Assembly (NCBI RefSeq): GCF_040802235.1
Contig: NC_133159.1
Location: forward strand, 72,915,001 to 72,979,000
DNA length: 64,000 bases
Source: Manis javanica
Lineage: Eukaryota > Chordata > Mammalia > Pholidota > Manidae
Reading direction: 5' to 3'
Numbering within the stretch: position 1 is the first letter of the stretch; every line of letters starts with the position of its first letter. Of this stretch, positions 1 to 10,541 are shown piece by piece. The translations under genes were made by a program, and so were the position numbers. A model generated the notes under the pieces. That model saw nothing but the letters and a program-made list of their open reading frames with translations. It did not search any database and had not been told where the DNA came from.

Positions 1-483
1 TTCCAGGAAATCCTGAGATTCTTCAATAATCAACTAAAACATGTAAAAAGGCACTTGTCACATCATTTAACCTTGCACACCTGACTTTGAAAGTGCTGTC
101 TAGTCTGCAGCCTTTCAAAATTGTTTGGGTCATTTTGCATCCACCCCAAGTATCTCCTGAGATAATAATAGCTAACATTCACTGAGTACTTACTATGTGC
201 TAGACATTATTCAAAGTATTTTATCCTTCTTCTACTGAGTAGCTTAAGTGTATTTGAAAGGATTAGAAGTACTGTTGACACTGTTATTTTTGAAAACCTG
301 CAAGACCATTGTATATTACACTCATTTCCATGCCAACTCACCCTGTAATGGCAATGCAGTTTTGTTTTACCTCCTCTGATGCAGAGCCCTAAAGACTTCT
401 CTAAGACTAAAGAACAGGTTTATTCTTGGTTTAGTATTTAGATATTATATTCTGTAATTAATAATCTGTTTTTTCACTATCAG
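1..483 (+). other. CLCA4: CLCA intron, 3' part, with a MIR relic
   Basis: Intronic sequence ending in a plausible acceptor (CAG at 481-483). About 163-230 reads like a reverse-oriented MIR SINE ('cttactatgtgctagac' core, 'caaagtattttatcc'). No coding exon seen. Confidence 0.6.
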
Positions 484-661
484 GTAATTAAGCACAGTAA
501 CCAGAGTACTTCTGGTTCTGAAATCATATTATTAACAGATGGGGAAGATGATCAAATAAGTTCATGCTTTGTGGAGGTTAAACAAAGTGGTGCTGTCATC
601 CACACAATTGCTCTGGGACCTTCTGCTGCCAAAGAACTAGAGACTCTGTCAAATATGACAG
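484..661 (+). CDS. CLCA4: CLCA exon: C-terminal part of vWA domain
   Basis: Acceptor CAG|GTAATT, donor ACAG|GTAAAT. Opens in phase 0 with VIKHSNQSTSGSE, carries LLTDGEDDQISSC (the MIDAS Asp) and ends SNMT plus one base of Gly. Confidence 0.9.
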
Positions 662-3600
662 GTAAATAAACTTTCAGTCTCTCCCATTCCAGAAGATCTT
701 TCCCCATAAACTATACAACTACTCAAAAATTTCCTATCCTAAAAATTAATCTTTGTCAATTTCTTGTCCTTGTCCTTCAAATTAATATCTTTCCTTTCCT
801 TGCCAACCTCTCTCCATTTCTACCTAAAATAGCTTCTAATATTAGTTCACATTTGTAGTCTTCATTCATTTCTCACCATTTTCTACCAATACCCCAAACT
901 GAAACTTCTTTCTCCATGATTACTAATTATTCAACTGCAATTCCAAAATTCTTGCTCAGTATCTGTCCTGCTCAATCCTACAGTAGAGATTCAGATAGCC
1001 CTATTCCATATAGGAAGTACAAACAATTTGTCTAAGGTTGTAGAGTCTTGATTACAGTTCTGCCCTCTGCAATCCATTCTTTTCTAACTCCTCACAACCA
1101 AGTAATCTCTATCTTAACTCCTATACTATTTATTTTCTGCACTAAATCAATTTTTACTTTATTCTAGACTATCATTCTCTGTTTTGATATAAGACACAAC
1201 TAGAAAATAAGCAAGCAGTTCAAATAATTGCCTTAAATTTCATTTTAGCAACATTATTTACTGATCAGATCAGTTTTCTAATGAAGCAGGCACTTACATC
1301 TGATGACTGATGTAAAAATAATAACATTTGACCAATTCTTTAAGTTTTCTTCACTTTAACCTATTTTGAGCAAGGTTTTGGTTACTGTAGGATTACATCT
1401 GGGACACTGACACTCTACAAGTTCCTAAGGTTCTGGGAAATTCAGCTTTTATAAATTCAAAAATAAATTTTAAAGTATACTGAGAAAAGCACAATAACAA
1501 ATATGATTCTCCCATTTAAAATTAGCATAATAAAAGTAGATAAATTCCATTTTAGGAGGACATCGTTTTTATGCCAATAAAGATATAAATGGCCTTATTG
1601 ATGCTTTCAGTAGAATTTCATCTAGAAGTGGCCACACCACTGAGCAGGCTATTCAGGTCAGTATCTCAGAAAAATCCTTTGCCTTTTCACACTGGTAATA
1701 AATTTCCATTATATTAAATAGTCACTCCTTTCTCTAATAAATAACTCTTTTGCCTGAAAATATTTCATGTGTGCAGAAGAAAAACATCCTTACTGAATTT
1801 CTTTTTCTGTGACACGTAACAGCCACCTTTACTTTTAATTCTTCTATTCTTTACAATTATAAATGCTTTTTATTTGCAAAATTCTTCAAAATAATTCATA
1901 TTTTCATTGAAATCTTAAAGATAAATTTAGAATCCTCTGAACTGACTGAACTTTGAAATTTTATTAACTACAATAACAAATCAGTCTTACAGGCCTGTTG
2001 TTATTTATTTAACAGTTGGAAAGTAAAGCCTGGAATATTGCAGGAAGGAAACAGATAAATGGCACAGTGCCTCTGGACAGCACAATTGGAAATGACACTT
2101 TCTTGGTTGTCACATGGACAACACAAAAGCCAGAAATTCTTCTTCAAGATCCAAAAGGAAGGACATACAAAACCTCAGATTTCGTGGAAGATAAACTAAA
2201 TATTCGGTCTGCCCGTCTTCGAATACCAGGTATTGCAGAGGTAAGAATACTATTTTATTTTCTCCATGCTTTATCAATTTCAAGAAAAAACAAGCAAAAA
2301 TAATATCTTACACATTGTCAGTGTTAAGACAGTGACAGATCATGTGTCATAAAAAAGAAGCCAAACAGAATAATTAGGGATTCATATCCTTATTATTTAT
2401 AGCACATAAAATCACATATTAAAATCACTACTATGTTAAAATTTCTAAATAATTTTATATTCCAAACAGGAGTAGGAAAATACTACAAAGCGCTCAAATG
2501 TATATTTTTTATTTTCAGACAGGTACTTGGACTTACAGCCTTCTAAATAAACATGCCAGCTCTCAAATGCTGACAGTGACAATGACAACTAGGGCAAGAA
2601 GTCCCACCACACTGCCAGTCATTGCGACGGCTCACATGAGTCAAGATACAGCACAGTACCCTAACCCAGTAATTGTCTATGCACAAGTCAGTCAAGGGTT
2701 TCTGCCTGTTCTGGAAATCAATGTAACAGCAGTTATAGAAACCGAAGATGGACATCAAGTAACACTGGAGCTCTGGGACAATGGTGCAGGTAGTAAGAAT
2801 ATGCATTAGCTTCCACTGAACTCAAAATCCTACTACTGTCACGACTTAGAAGTCAATATTGCCTTTGTATGCTAATGAATCACATTTTAAGTGAATTTAT
2901 GTTAAATTTACTACATTTAACATATTACCAAACATGTAATTAATGTTTTTTAAACTTTCTACTCAGTTATCTTGATTAGGCATAAACATGAGCACGTTTA
3001 TCTTCTTTAAATTTCATGCACAATGTTACTTTATCCATGGAATTAAGAGTATAATTTTTTCCCTATTCTCATTCATGTCAGTGTTTTGCATGTGCTTTGC
3101 CCAGTTTAGTTATACCTTCCTTATTTTGTTAAGATTTCTTAATGAAATAATAATAATTAATATTAACTAAATGCTTACCATGAATTAGACTTTTCCAAAG
3201 TCAAGGGTAAACAAGTGGCCAAACCAGTCTTTGAACCCAGCAGTCTGATTCCAGATTTTGTGTACTTAAAACACCGTGTTATACTAAATGGTTATTATCA
3301 CTTAGTGCTCATGAACAGTTGGGAAGTTATTTTTATTTTATTGGATGGCTCATTATTACATTTTAATACCAAGGTGCTGATACTGTCAAGAATGATGGCA
3401 TCTACTCAAGATATTTTACAGATTACCATGGAAATGGTAGATACAGTTTAAAAGTACGTGCCCAGGCAAAGAAGAACACGGCTAGGCTAAGTTTAAAACA
3501 ACGACAGAACAAAGCTCTGTATATACCAGGCTATGTTGAAAATGGTAAGTGGTATTAAAATAGACATGTGTCATTTGCTTAGGTAAATTACATATGGCAA

Positions 3601-6443
3601 ACATGTAATATGTACTAGTACATATTATAAATATGTACTATGGAAAAAAACCTAGGCATGTAATTTTATAATAATCTGTATGTTTCAAAATCCTAGTTGT
3701 ATTAATAGACCTAGCATAGGACTATGCTTCCAATGTGTTTTGTTTACATACCCCTCAGTTCATTTCATTTACACTGAAAAAATTATACTGAGCATCTCCT
3801 ATGTGGCAAGCATTTTGCTAGATATTGGAGCTACAAAAATAAATAAGACACCACCTTATCTTCAAAGAATTTATGGTAAAGTAGTAAAGACAGATTTATC
3901 GCAAGACAGTTCTAACATTGCATAATGTCTCTCATCAATTTTAAAATGACACTACTGAAAAATTTTCACTAAAAGCTATTATTTTTTCAGTGTCTTCTAT
4001 CAATAGATATTAAGCCTCTACAGCTGCAAGATGAGATTATAAGACAAGAATAGACATCCTAATATGAAAAATTACAAAACTAATTTTTTTTTGTAGGTAA
4101 AATTATACTGAACCCACCCAGACCTGAAACCAAAGATGACATGGCAGAAGCCAAAGTAGAAGACTTCAGCAGACTAACCTCAGGAGGGTCATTTACTGTA
4201 TCAGGAGCTCCTCTTCCTGGAAATCCAACTCATGTGTTCCCACCTGGTAAAATTACAGACCTTGAGGCTAAGTTTAAAGATGATCATATTCAACTTTCAT
4301 GGACTGCCCCTGGCAATGTCCTTGATAAAGGAAAAGGTAAGTTTGATATTTCATTTAAAAATATATTAACAGAAATCCCATTGGTTTTCATTTGTTAAGA
4401 ATTTTCTAAAGTTCTATTTATAAAATAACATGTATGGAGTGTTTACTATGGACCATTACTCACCGATTTTCAGATGTGAAATCAAAACTCCAAGAGATGA
4501 TGAACTAGTTCAAATAATTTCTGTATTTAATAATTTTGAATTCTAACCTACTCTTGTCAATTCTATTGTGCCAAACTGCCTTGCACAATATGAACCACCT
4601 TAAAAGTTATTTTTAGAGGAATGAGTTAACAGTCTTCTGTCGCATTCTTCTTTCCCTAATAGGAAAATGTTTTTCTAAGTATTTCTGTACTTAAACAATT
4701 TCATTCACTGACTGATCATTTGTTGAATTTTCAACACTTTTAGGTTCCTAACCAATAATCCCTATACCACTTTTTGCAAGTAAACAGATAATTTTACAAA
4801 ATGTGACAAGAGATGCTATTGTAAGCACAGAATGATATATGGCAGCCCACTGGAAAGTCACAAACTCCAAGTTGGAGATTAAGATCACAAGGCATATCTT
4901 AAAAGGCTTCCCAGAGAAGACTGCCCCTGACCTAAGTCTTAAAGAATGAGAGAAGTTAGCCAAGTTAGGTGAAGGTATCCAATGCAGAGAGAGGATCACG
5001 CACTGGTTTGAGAGATTTGGCCATGGGAGTTTGAATGAAGTTCAAGGTCAAAGTATCTCATTCACTCAAAGTTTCTTACAATAAATCGTCTTCATTCTAG
5101 AAAGTTTAAATCACTTTTATCTTTGCTTTAAATTTAACTGAATTCAGTTAGTATTTATTGAATACCTACCATATTCCAGCATTTTGCTAGAACTATGTAC
5201 TATTACATATTACATAGAAGATTCTTATGATATAAAGCCAATCTTGCTATTTTTCCCTTTAAGGTGGGAACATGAAAGCAATATGTAGTATTGATATACA
5301 CAATATCTCAGGGGTTGTCAAAGCTGAAAAGCCACATGTTCAGTACTCTTTCTCTTGGGTTACAATAAACCCTTCATTGTACACTATGAAAAGAAAAGAT
5401 GCTTTTAACTCTTTCATTTCCTACATAGCATTTTTCAAAGCTATGTTTTTTTATCATTATTATACAAGGAAAATATAATTCTAAAGCCAAAGGAAACAGT
5501 ATACCCACAAAGAGCTCTCTTGTACAATGTAGAAAACTCATACCACAAGAGCTTCTGAAATACATTGTTTTCCATGCTATTACCCCTTAAAGATACGGCA
5601 TTATAAAAAAAAATTCCACTGAAAAAGCTACAGTGATGTCACCTGACCAAATATTTAGTTCTAAATTCAATTCAGTCAAGACCGAGCCTTCAGTTCAAGA
5701 CTAGATTCATAATAAATGACCCTCATCCTTATTACAGGAGCTACAAGAAGGAAAAATGTGTTATACATGTACATTGAGAGAAAAAACCCTCACTGTGTTT
5801 AACCACAAATGTCTACAAGTAGGTGGTCTAAGAGCCCTCTGTCCTTGTGACTTCCTAGAGTGAGGCTCTTTCTCCCTATCTACATGAATATCTATATAAT
5901 CTCAAAATTCTCTGGGACCCCACTTCCACACCTGCCCAATATGCAGATTTAACTAGATAACCTAGAATTACTAAAACAAGTAGATGTGACTGTAATATTT
6001 TATGATCCTCTAATTCCATCAATTTGGGCATTGAATTAATTATTGTATTTTTGGCCAACAAGTAATTAAGGAAATCAGATACAATACACACCCAACACAG
6101 AACTAGATACTCTAGTTGATACAAAAGGAGTATAAAATACAGTCTTTGCCCTCAGGAATAATATGATTATGAAAAGATAGGTCGAACCCCCATAAACTAA
6201 AACTGCATTTTGTGCTACAATTTCATGGAAGAAAGGCATCAGGATAGATGAAATATGTGAACAAGACTTCATGAAGTTGTGCCTCATGTTGGGCCTTGAA
6301 GAACGGGTACAATTCATGTAGATAGGGAGAAAGAGGCTCACTCCAGGAAGTCATGACATGGAGAGAAGGAATAAAAATGATCGAAGTCAAGAAAGCAAAA
6401 TTTCACAATGGAATATTTTGATTAAAATAAGGAATATATAGAT

Positions 6444-6505
<62 letters not shown>

Positions 6506-7917
6506 CAAACCAACCCACCAAAATGGAACATAGGGTATATGTGAAGAGTAGCAGAATGGATTCATAAGGTCTATTAATTGAATAACTAAAATGTTAAGGC
6601 ACTGGGTCTGATTGTTTTTAGAAAACTACTAAATCAAAAATCACTATTCACTAAATCATTGTTCACCATAACACTTAAAACATCTTCAACATTTGATGAA
6701 AATTTAAGTCTGCACTTCAAAAAAGGACATTTGATTTTTTATTTATGACATTTTGGAATATAAGAATATATTTTTATATTAATGTTCCTGAAATATTTCT
6801 AAAAACATTCTGGAATGAAACTTTTATGAGTTTCATCCTTTCTGGATAAAATAACAATTATTATAGCTAATATTTCTAAAGTCCCAGACATTGTGCTAAA
6901 CACTTTCATGCATTAGCATATATAAGTCTCACCATAAAAATATCATTCAATAAATATTTGTTAAATTGAGTGACTAAGTTTTTAATGTATTTTACAGATA
7001 AGAAAACTAAAGGTAAAACAGGTTAAGTAAGTTTTTCTTTATTACACAGCAAGAAAGTAGTAGACTGAAGGTGCTAATCAGTTCTCCCAGATCCTAATCA
7101 TGTTTTAATTGGTACACATTCTAGTCTCTCTGCCTCCTTTTGCTATTTATCCTTATCCCTGCATCCCACTCTGTTTATCTGCTCTCTTACTCCCCCCTCC
7201 TATTGCTTCCTCTCTCTCTATATATATAAGAAATAATACAGATGTATTTACAATACTCGAATATTATTGTGTTCTTAGTTCTAAATTAAAAGTGGATTCA
7301 GCTCTTCATATTTCTAATTCTAAAAAGAAATCTAGATTCCATTTTTTTCACTACTATATGATTTTGAATTAAAACTTTTTGTGATTAGATAGATAAAAAA
7401 CTGTTCATACATGGGTTCTTAAAGTTGGAATACCCAGACAAAAACTGTATCTGGGATTTCCTTAACCAAAACTTAGTGTTCATTCCTGATAGTCCCCTAA
7501 ATGTAAGGCAGTAAATGTGGTAGCAACAGGCATCCTAGTAATTTTAATATACATAAAGTACCTATTTGTTTTCCAGCAAACAGCTACATTATAAGAATGA
7601 GTAAATGTTTCCTGAATCTCCGAGAAGATTTTGACAAGGCTGCTTTTGTGAATACTTCTAGTCTGATACCTAAGGAGGCTGGCTCAGTAGAAAATTTTGA
7701 ATTTGAACCAGAACCTTTTAAAATAGAAAATGGCACCAAAATCTATATTGCAGTGCAAGCCATCCATGAAACCAATCTCACCTCAGAGGTTTCTAACATT
7801 GCACAAGCAATCAAGTTTATTCCTCCACAGGAATACCATGTTCCTGCTCTGGGTACCAAGATTTCTGCAATCAGTTTGGTAATTTTTGGGTTAGCTCTGA
7901 TTTTATCTATATTTTAA
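484..7917 (+). CDS. CLCA4: Calcium-activated chloride channel regulator, CLCA4-like, 3' half of gene (7 exons)
   Basis: CLCA proteins are secreted or membrane-tethered, self-cleaving metalloprotease-type glycoproteins that modulate epithelial calcium-activated chloride current (known for the family). Seven exons join in frame to 508 codons plus stop, roughly the last 55% of a ~919-residue family member. The order seen is: end of the von Willebrand A domain, including the last MIDAS segment LLTDGED; the IHTIALGPSAA and SNMTGGH strands; a beta-sandwich region (GTVPLDSTIGNDTFLVVTW, LELWDNGAGAD, DGIYSRYFTDY); and a fibronectin-III-like segment (KITDLEAKF, LSWTAPG). N-glycosylation sequons are frequent. 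The protein ends in about 18 hydrophobic residues with no basic cytoplasmic tail. The HEXXH protease domain lies off the left edge. The C-terminus lacks CLCA1's Pro-Thr repeat tail and CLCA2's transmembrane plus basic tail, and fits CLCA4 as I remember it. CLCA3 is the alternative, because human CLCA3P is the copy next to SH3GLB1. No frameshift or stop was found. Confidence 0.85.
662..1555 (+). other. CLCA4: CLCA intron
   Basis: AT-rich intron between recognised exons. No repeat or RNA gene could be identified with confidence. Confidence 0.7.
1556..1656 (+). CDS. CLCA4: CLCA exon: end of vWA domain
   Basis: Acceptor TTTTAG|GAGGA, donor TTCAG|GTCAGT. Encodes GHRFYANKDINGLIDAFSRI followed by a Ser/Thr-rich turn and EQAIQ. 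101 bp, so reading leaves in phase 0. Confidence 0.9.
2016..2240 (+). CDS. CLCA4: CLCA exon: first beta-sandwich segment
   Basis: Acceptor AACAG|TTGGAA, donor GCAGAG|GTAAGA. A symmetric 75-codon exon encoding LESKAWNIAG, then NGTVPLDSTIGNDTFLVVTW and SARLRIPGIAE. Two sequons (NGT, NDT). Confidence 0.93.
2519..2789 (+). CDS. CLCA4: CLCA exon: beta-sandwich, glycosylated
   Basis: Acceptor TTTCAG|ACAGG, donor GCAG|GTAGTA. Encodes TGTWTYSLLNKHASSQ, VIATAHMSQDTAQYP, VYAQVSQGFLPVL, NVTAVIE and LELWDNGAG. Leaves in phase 1. Confidence 0.93.
2790..3373 (+). other. CLCA4: CLCA intron
   Basis: AT-rich intron with a modest pyrimidine tract before the acceptor at 3372-3373. Nothing else recognised. Confidence 0.6.
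3374..3544 (+). CDS. CLCA4: CLCA exon: DGIYSRYFTDY segment
   Basis: Acceptor ACCAAG|GTGCT (weak tract), donor AATG|GTAAGT. The split codon gives GADTVKNDGIYSRYF, then NGRYSLKVRAQAKKNTARL and ALYIPGYVEN. The reading frame continues cleanly from the previous exon, which supports this acceptor despite its weak tract. Confidence 0.92.
3545..4096 (+). other. CLCA4: CLCA intron with L2-like relic
   Basis: About 3745-3880 resembles L2-type text ('gcattttgctagatattgg', then an 'aataaataagacaccac' stretch). The rest is unassigned. Confidence 0.45.
4097..4336 (+). CDS. CLCA4: CLCA exon: start of fibronectin-III-like segment
   Basis: Acceptor TTTGTAG|GTAAAA, donor AAAG|GTAAGT. Encodes KIILNPPRPETKDDMAEA, EDFSRLTSGGSFTVSGA, KITDLEAKF and IQLSWTAPGNVLDKGK. 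An 80-codon exon keeping phase 1. Confidence 0.93.
6444..6505. repeat. (GATA)n microsatellite
   Basis: Uninterrupted run of about 15 GATA/ATAG units. Likely length-polymorphic. It lies in the last CLCA intron. Confidence 0.97.
6855..7080 (-). repeat. MIR-like SINE relic
   Basis: 'cattgtgctaaacac', 'tttacagataagaaaact' and 'cacagcaagaaagtag' follow the reverse MIR consensus order. It contains a short A/T-rich interruption. Confidence 0.6.
7577..7917 (+). CDS. CLCA4: CLCA terminal coding exon with hydrophobic C-terminus
   Basis: Acceptor TTTCCAG|CAAACAG. The split codon gives ANSYIIRMSKCFLNLREDFD, then VNTSSLIPKEAGS, IYIAVQAIHETNLTSEVSNI, IKFIPPQEYHVPALGTKIS and a hydrophobic end (AISLVIFGLALILSIF) before TAA. 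The hydrophobic end with no charged tail could be a GPI-anchor signal or a short tail anchor. Confidence 0.93.
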
Positions 7918-8555
7918 ACTAGGAATTGTATTAGAACTAAAATTCAATGTTGTACATACTTAGAAAACACTTATTTAGAATTTAATTTGTTAAATATGTC
8001 TACTAAAAAACTCTTTGTAACATAAAAATGAATGTACAACAGTTGTAAATTTCCTCATTACTTGAGTTAATTAATACTAATTGGATGTTAAATGTAAATC
8101 AAAATGAGTATACCAATTCCTGTCTCTGAAAAATCCCTATTAGTTCCATATAAAAAGAAGATGCATATTTGTACTTGTAGACTTTTTAAGAAACATTTTC
8201 AGAATATGCTACAAATTCATTTAGTATATTAACAAAATCAGAGTTTATCTAAGCCATTTGAAAAATATGTATGTATCCATAATAGAAGTAATTTTATGGT
8301 AGAATTACTTAGGTTTCACTGTTGATTATGAATGAATACTTCATGTTTACATGAACTATAATCAAAAAGGACTATAAATTAACTTTTCAATGAGAAAGGT
8401 CTAAAGCACTAAGGAAGTCAAATTTGTTTTTTATCACTGATTAAAAATGGTATATTAACGTTTTGACCTTAGGCATGAAATGACTATTAGATATGAAGAA
8501 TGTTTTTCTGTATAAATTGCCAATATATCACAATAAAGACTTATTTATATTCTGA
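7918..8555 (+). other. CLCA4: CLCA 3' UTR with poly(A) signal
   Basis: AU-rich tract after the TAA. The first canonical AATAAA in a suitable position is at 8532-8537, so the transcript probably ends near 8550-8560. A later AATAAA-like motif belongs to an L2 relic. Confidence 0.7.
8532..8537 (+). terminator. CLCA4: Polyadenylation signal AATAAA
   Basis: Canonical hexamer about 615 bases after the stop codon. Cleavage would fall 10-30 bases downstream. Confidence 0.65.
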
Positions 8556-8595
8556 GACCATTACTAGGCTTAAGGGTATTACCAAAATATTCCAC

Positions 8596-8700
8596 CAGGG
8601 TAGAGATTCTTTTATTCATTGCTGTATCTCAACATCTAGAATAGTACTTGACATATAATAGATAATTAATAAATATGTGTTAAACAAATTAATGGATATT
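8596..8700 (+). repeat. L2 3'-end relic
   Basis: Reads like the sense 3' end of L2: 'attgctgtatctcaacatct', 'agtacttgacatataatag' and an 'aataaatatgtgtt' end. Confidence 0.65.
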
Positions 8701-9049
8701 TTCATACCATCAAAGAAATCCAAATTTGATCCATTACATCAAGAAGTATTCACTAAGTATGATAGGCACATGGTATTGTGAGGACTTGAAGACTAACCAC
8801 TTCATAACAATAATCTGAATTAACACATAGTATTTCAGGAAGTTAACTATAACATGTCACAGAATTTATAAACTATCTAATAAGATATAAATTAAACGAT
8901 ATACCAATAATGTGGGTTATTTTCTAAGAGAGAAAGAGACAAAGAGTGGCAATTATATTAGAGGAAAATCCTTTGTTTATAGGCAGGAAGATTTCAAAAA
9001 CTCTTTGAATGTCTGAAAGGAGGAAGCTATATGCTATATCTGGAAAAGC
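8701..9049. other. Intergenic, unassigned AT-rich sequence
   Basis: No gene or identifiable repeat, apart from possible L1 flank near the right end. Confidence 0.5.
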
Positions 9050-9598
9050 CAGGGAAAAGATTATAAAACATTAGCAAACCAAATCCAGAAGAATACACAA
9101 AAAATAATAATATATTATGACCAAGTTGAATTTATCCTAGGAATCCAAAGATAGTTTAGTATTAGGAAATCAATGTAGTTCACTACATTCACAGATTATT
9201 AAGAAAAGGAACATTAAATCTTCAAGAAGGAATGAGAAATTAGGCACCAGAGAGGAAGAATTATAAATTCTCAAGAAAATAAATCACTTAAGAGTCTAAA
9301 AAATAATTTTAAAAATTACTGTTGATTATGAAAGTCTGTAAAGGCCAGAAGATAATTTATTCTCATCTATATGGCCACTAGACTGAAAAAGAGTTAGAGA
9401 GCTTTTGCAGTCACTGAGGAAAGTTAAGATTCCTATGCAGTAAGAGAAAAAAAAAGGAATAGAAGATTCCTTTACAATAATTGGAAATGAAGATACAAAA
9501 CTATTATTATTTGCAGGTGACATAGAAAAAAACAATAAAATTAACAAATAATTTAACAGGAGAGTTCTGAAAAGTTACCACACACAAGATCAATTTAT
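9050..9598 (+). repeat. Old L1 ORF2 fragment (5' of retroposon insertion)
   Basis: In translation, 9060-9180 resembles L1 reverse transcriptase (LANQIQKNTQ, then DQVEFILGIQR). About 9500-9530 holds a degraded active-site box FAGD in place of FADD. The fragment continues at 10542, after the inserted retroposon. Confidence 0.7.
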
Positions 9599-9616
9599 AA
9601 AAATCAGTAGTACTAG
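9599..9616. repeat. Left target-site duplication of retroposon copy 1
   Basis: AAAAATCAGTAGTACTAG, repeated exactly at 10524-10541. Confidence 0.92.
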
Positions 9617-10523
9617 CTACATCTATAGCTTTTCTTCTTCCTTCCTAATTACAACCCTTAAATAGAATTCGTGCCTCATATAGAATTTACCGAGTATCAT
9701 AATTCCTCCAGGTGGTAAAGATACCTCGAGACAAGTGCTGGGCATAGAAGCCACAGGGCATAAATCTGCAAAGAAGTAAAAAGCTAACCTTTGCAAACAA
9801 TATGGCTTCTCTCTCACTTACCAACTTTACATTTCCCTGTATGGCCCCGGAAGATGACTGGTTAGCCAGAGACAGGTAAGATTCCTCAAGGGAGGAACAA
9901 CCTAAGACAGGCACAGTCGCAGGGGGGCCATCAGGTGAGAATTTGGGGATCAACAGAGGTGAGGCTCAGAACCTCACTCCCCCTGCTTTGAGAGAAATCT
10001 TCTGCATCCGTGGATGTCTTGCTTCCCTTGTCTAGCCTGGATTAATACTTAGTCCATAGGCACACACCTGATCATCTGATCATCTACATTTGCCTTCTTA
10101 CAGCACTAAACTATGTTTTCTACCTTTATCTTGCATCTACCTACCACTTCAGCATTTTATTAAAAATAAAAATAATAATAATAATAGGAGAAATGTGGGA
10201 TCAACATATAAATCAAGTACAAAAATCAAACGAATATTCATATTTGACCTGATTGTTTATAGGTCATAATGCATGATCAAAACCGAAAGTTTCTGTGATG
10301 AATGCCCTTGTACTGTTCACCATGTAAGAATTTATTCACTAAGTAAGAATTCGTTCACCATGTAAGAACTTGTTTGTTATGCTTCAGAAGATTGGAGACT
10401 GACGAGAATTAGGCTGGAGAGGGATTAATGATTGTACATTGAGCATTGACCCCCCTATACTGAATTTTATTGTTGTTAACAACCATTTGATCAATAAATA
10501 TGAGAGATGCCCTCTCAAAAAAA
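9617..10523 (+). mobile_element. Poly(A)-tailed non-L1 retroposon, copy 1 (907 bp)
   Basis: Bounded by an exact 18-bp target-site duplication, ending in a poly(A) run preceded by AATAAA at 10494-10499: hallmarks of L1-mediated retroposition. It has no long sense ORF. Internal landmarks are an (AAT)n tract near 10165-10187, 'ctgatcatctgatcatctac', and a 20-bp unit repeated three times at 10316-10375. The last ~520 bp recur at 28374-28895. I associate the 3' end with a repeat abundant in pangolin sequences, from memory only. The source may be an ERV or a non-coding transcript; this is not shown. Confidence 0.85.
10316..10375 (+). repeat. Triplicated ~20-bp unit inside retroposon
   Basis: Three head-to-tail variants of TTCACCATGTAAGAA plus about 5 bases. 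The same array exists in copy 2 at about 28689-28747, so it is a property of the family. Confidence 0.85.
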
Positions 10524-10541
10524 AAAAATCAGTAGTACTAG
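10524..10541. repeat. Right target-site duplication of retroposon copy 1
   Basis: Exact repeat of 9599-9616, overlapping the poly(A) tail. Confidence 0.92.

Larger units (their letters stand above)
4337..7576 (+). other. CLCA4: Last CLCA intron, 3.2 kb, L2/MIR relics
   Basis: Holds L2-like segments at about 4860-5190 ('ggcttcccagagaagactgc') and 6070-6370 ('cagtctttgccctcagg'), a GATA microsatellite at 6444-6505, and a reverse MIR at about 6855-7080. No additional CLCA coding exon was found. Confidence 0.55.

Noticed and set aside
2543-2806. 87-codon minus-strand ORF
   Set aside because: Antisense shadow of a CLCA coding exon.
10316-10375. Short direct repeats as a CRISPR-like array
   Set aside because: Only three diverged units without unique spacers, inside a mammalian retroposon.
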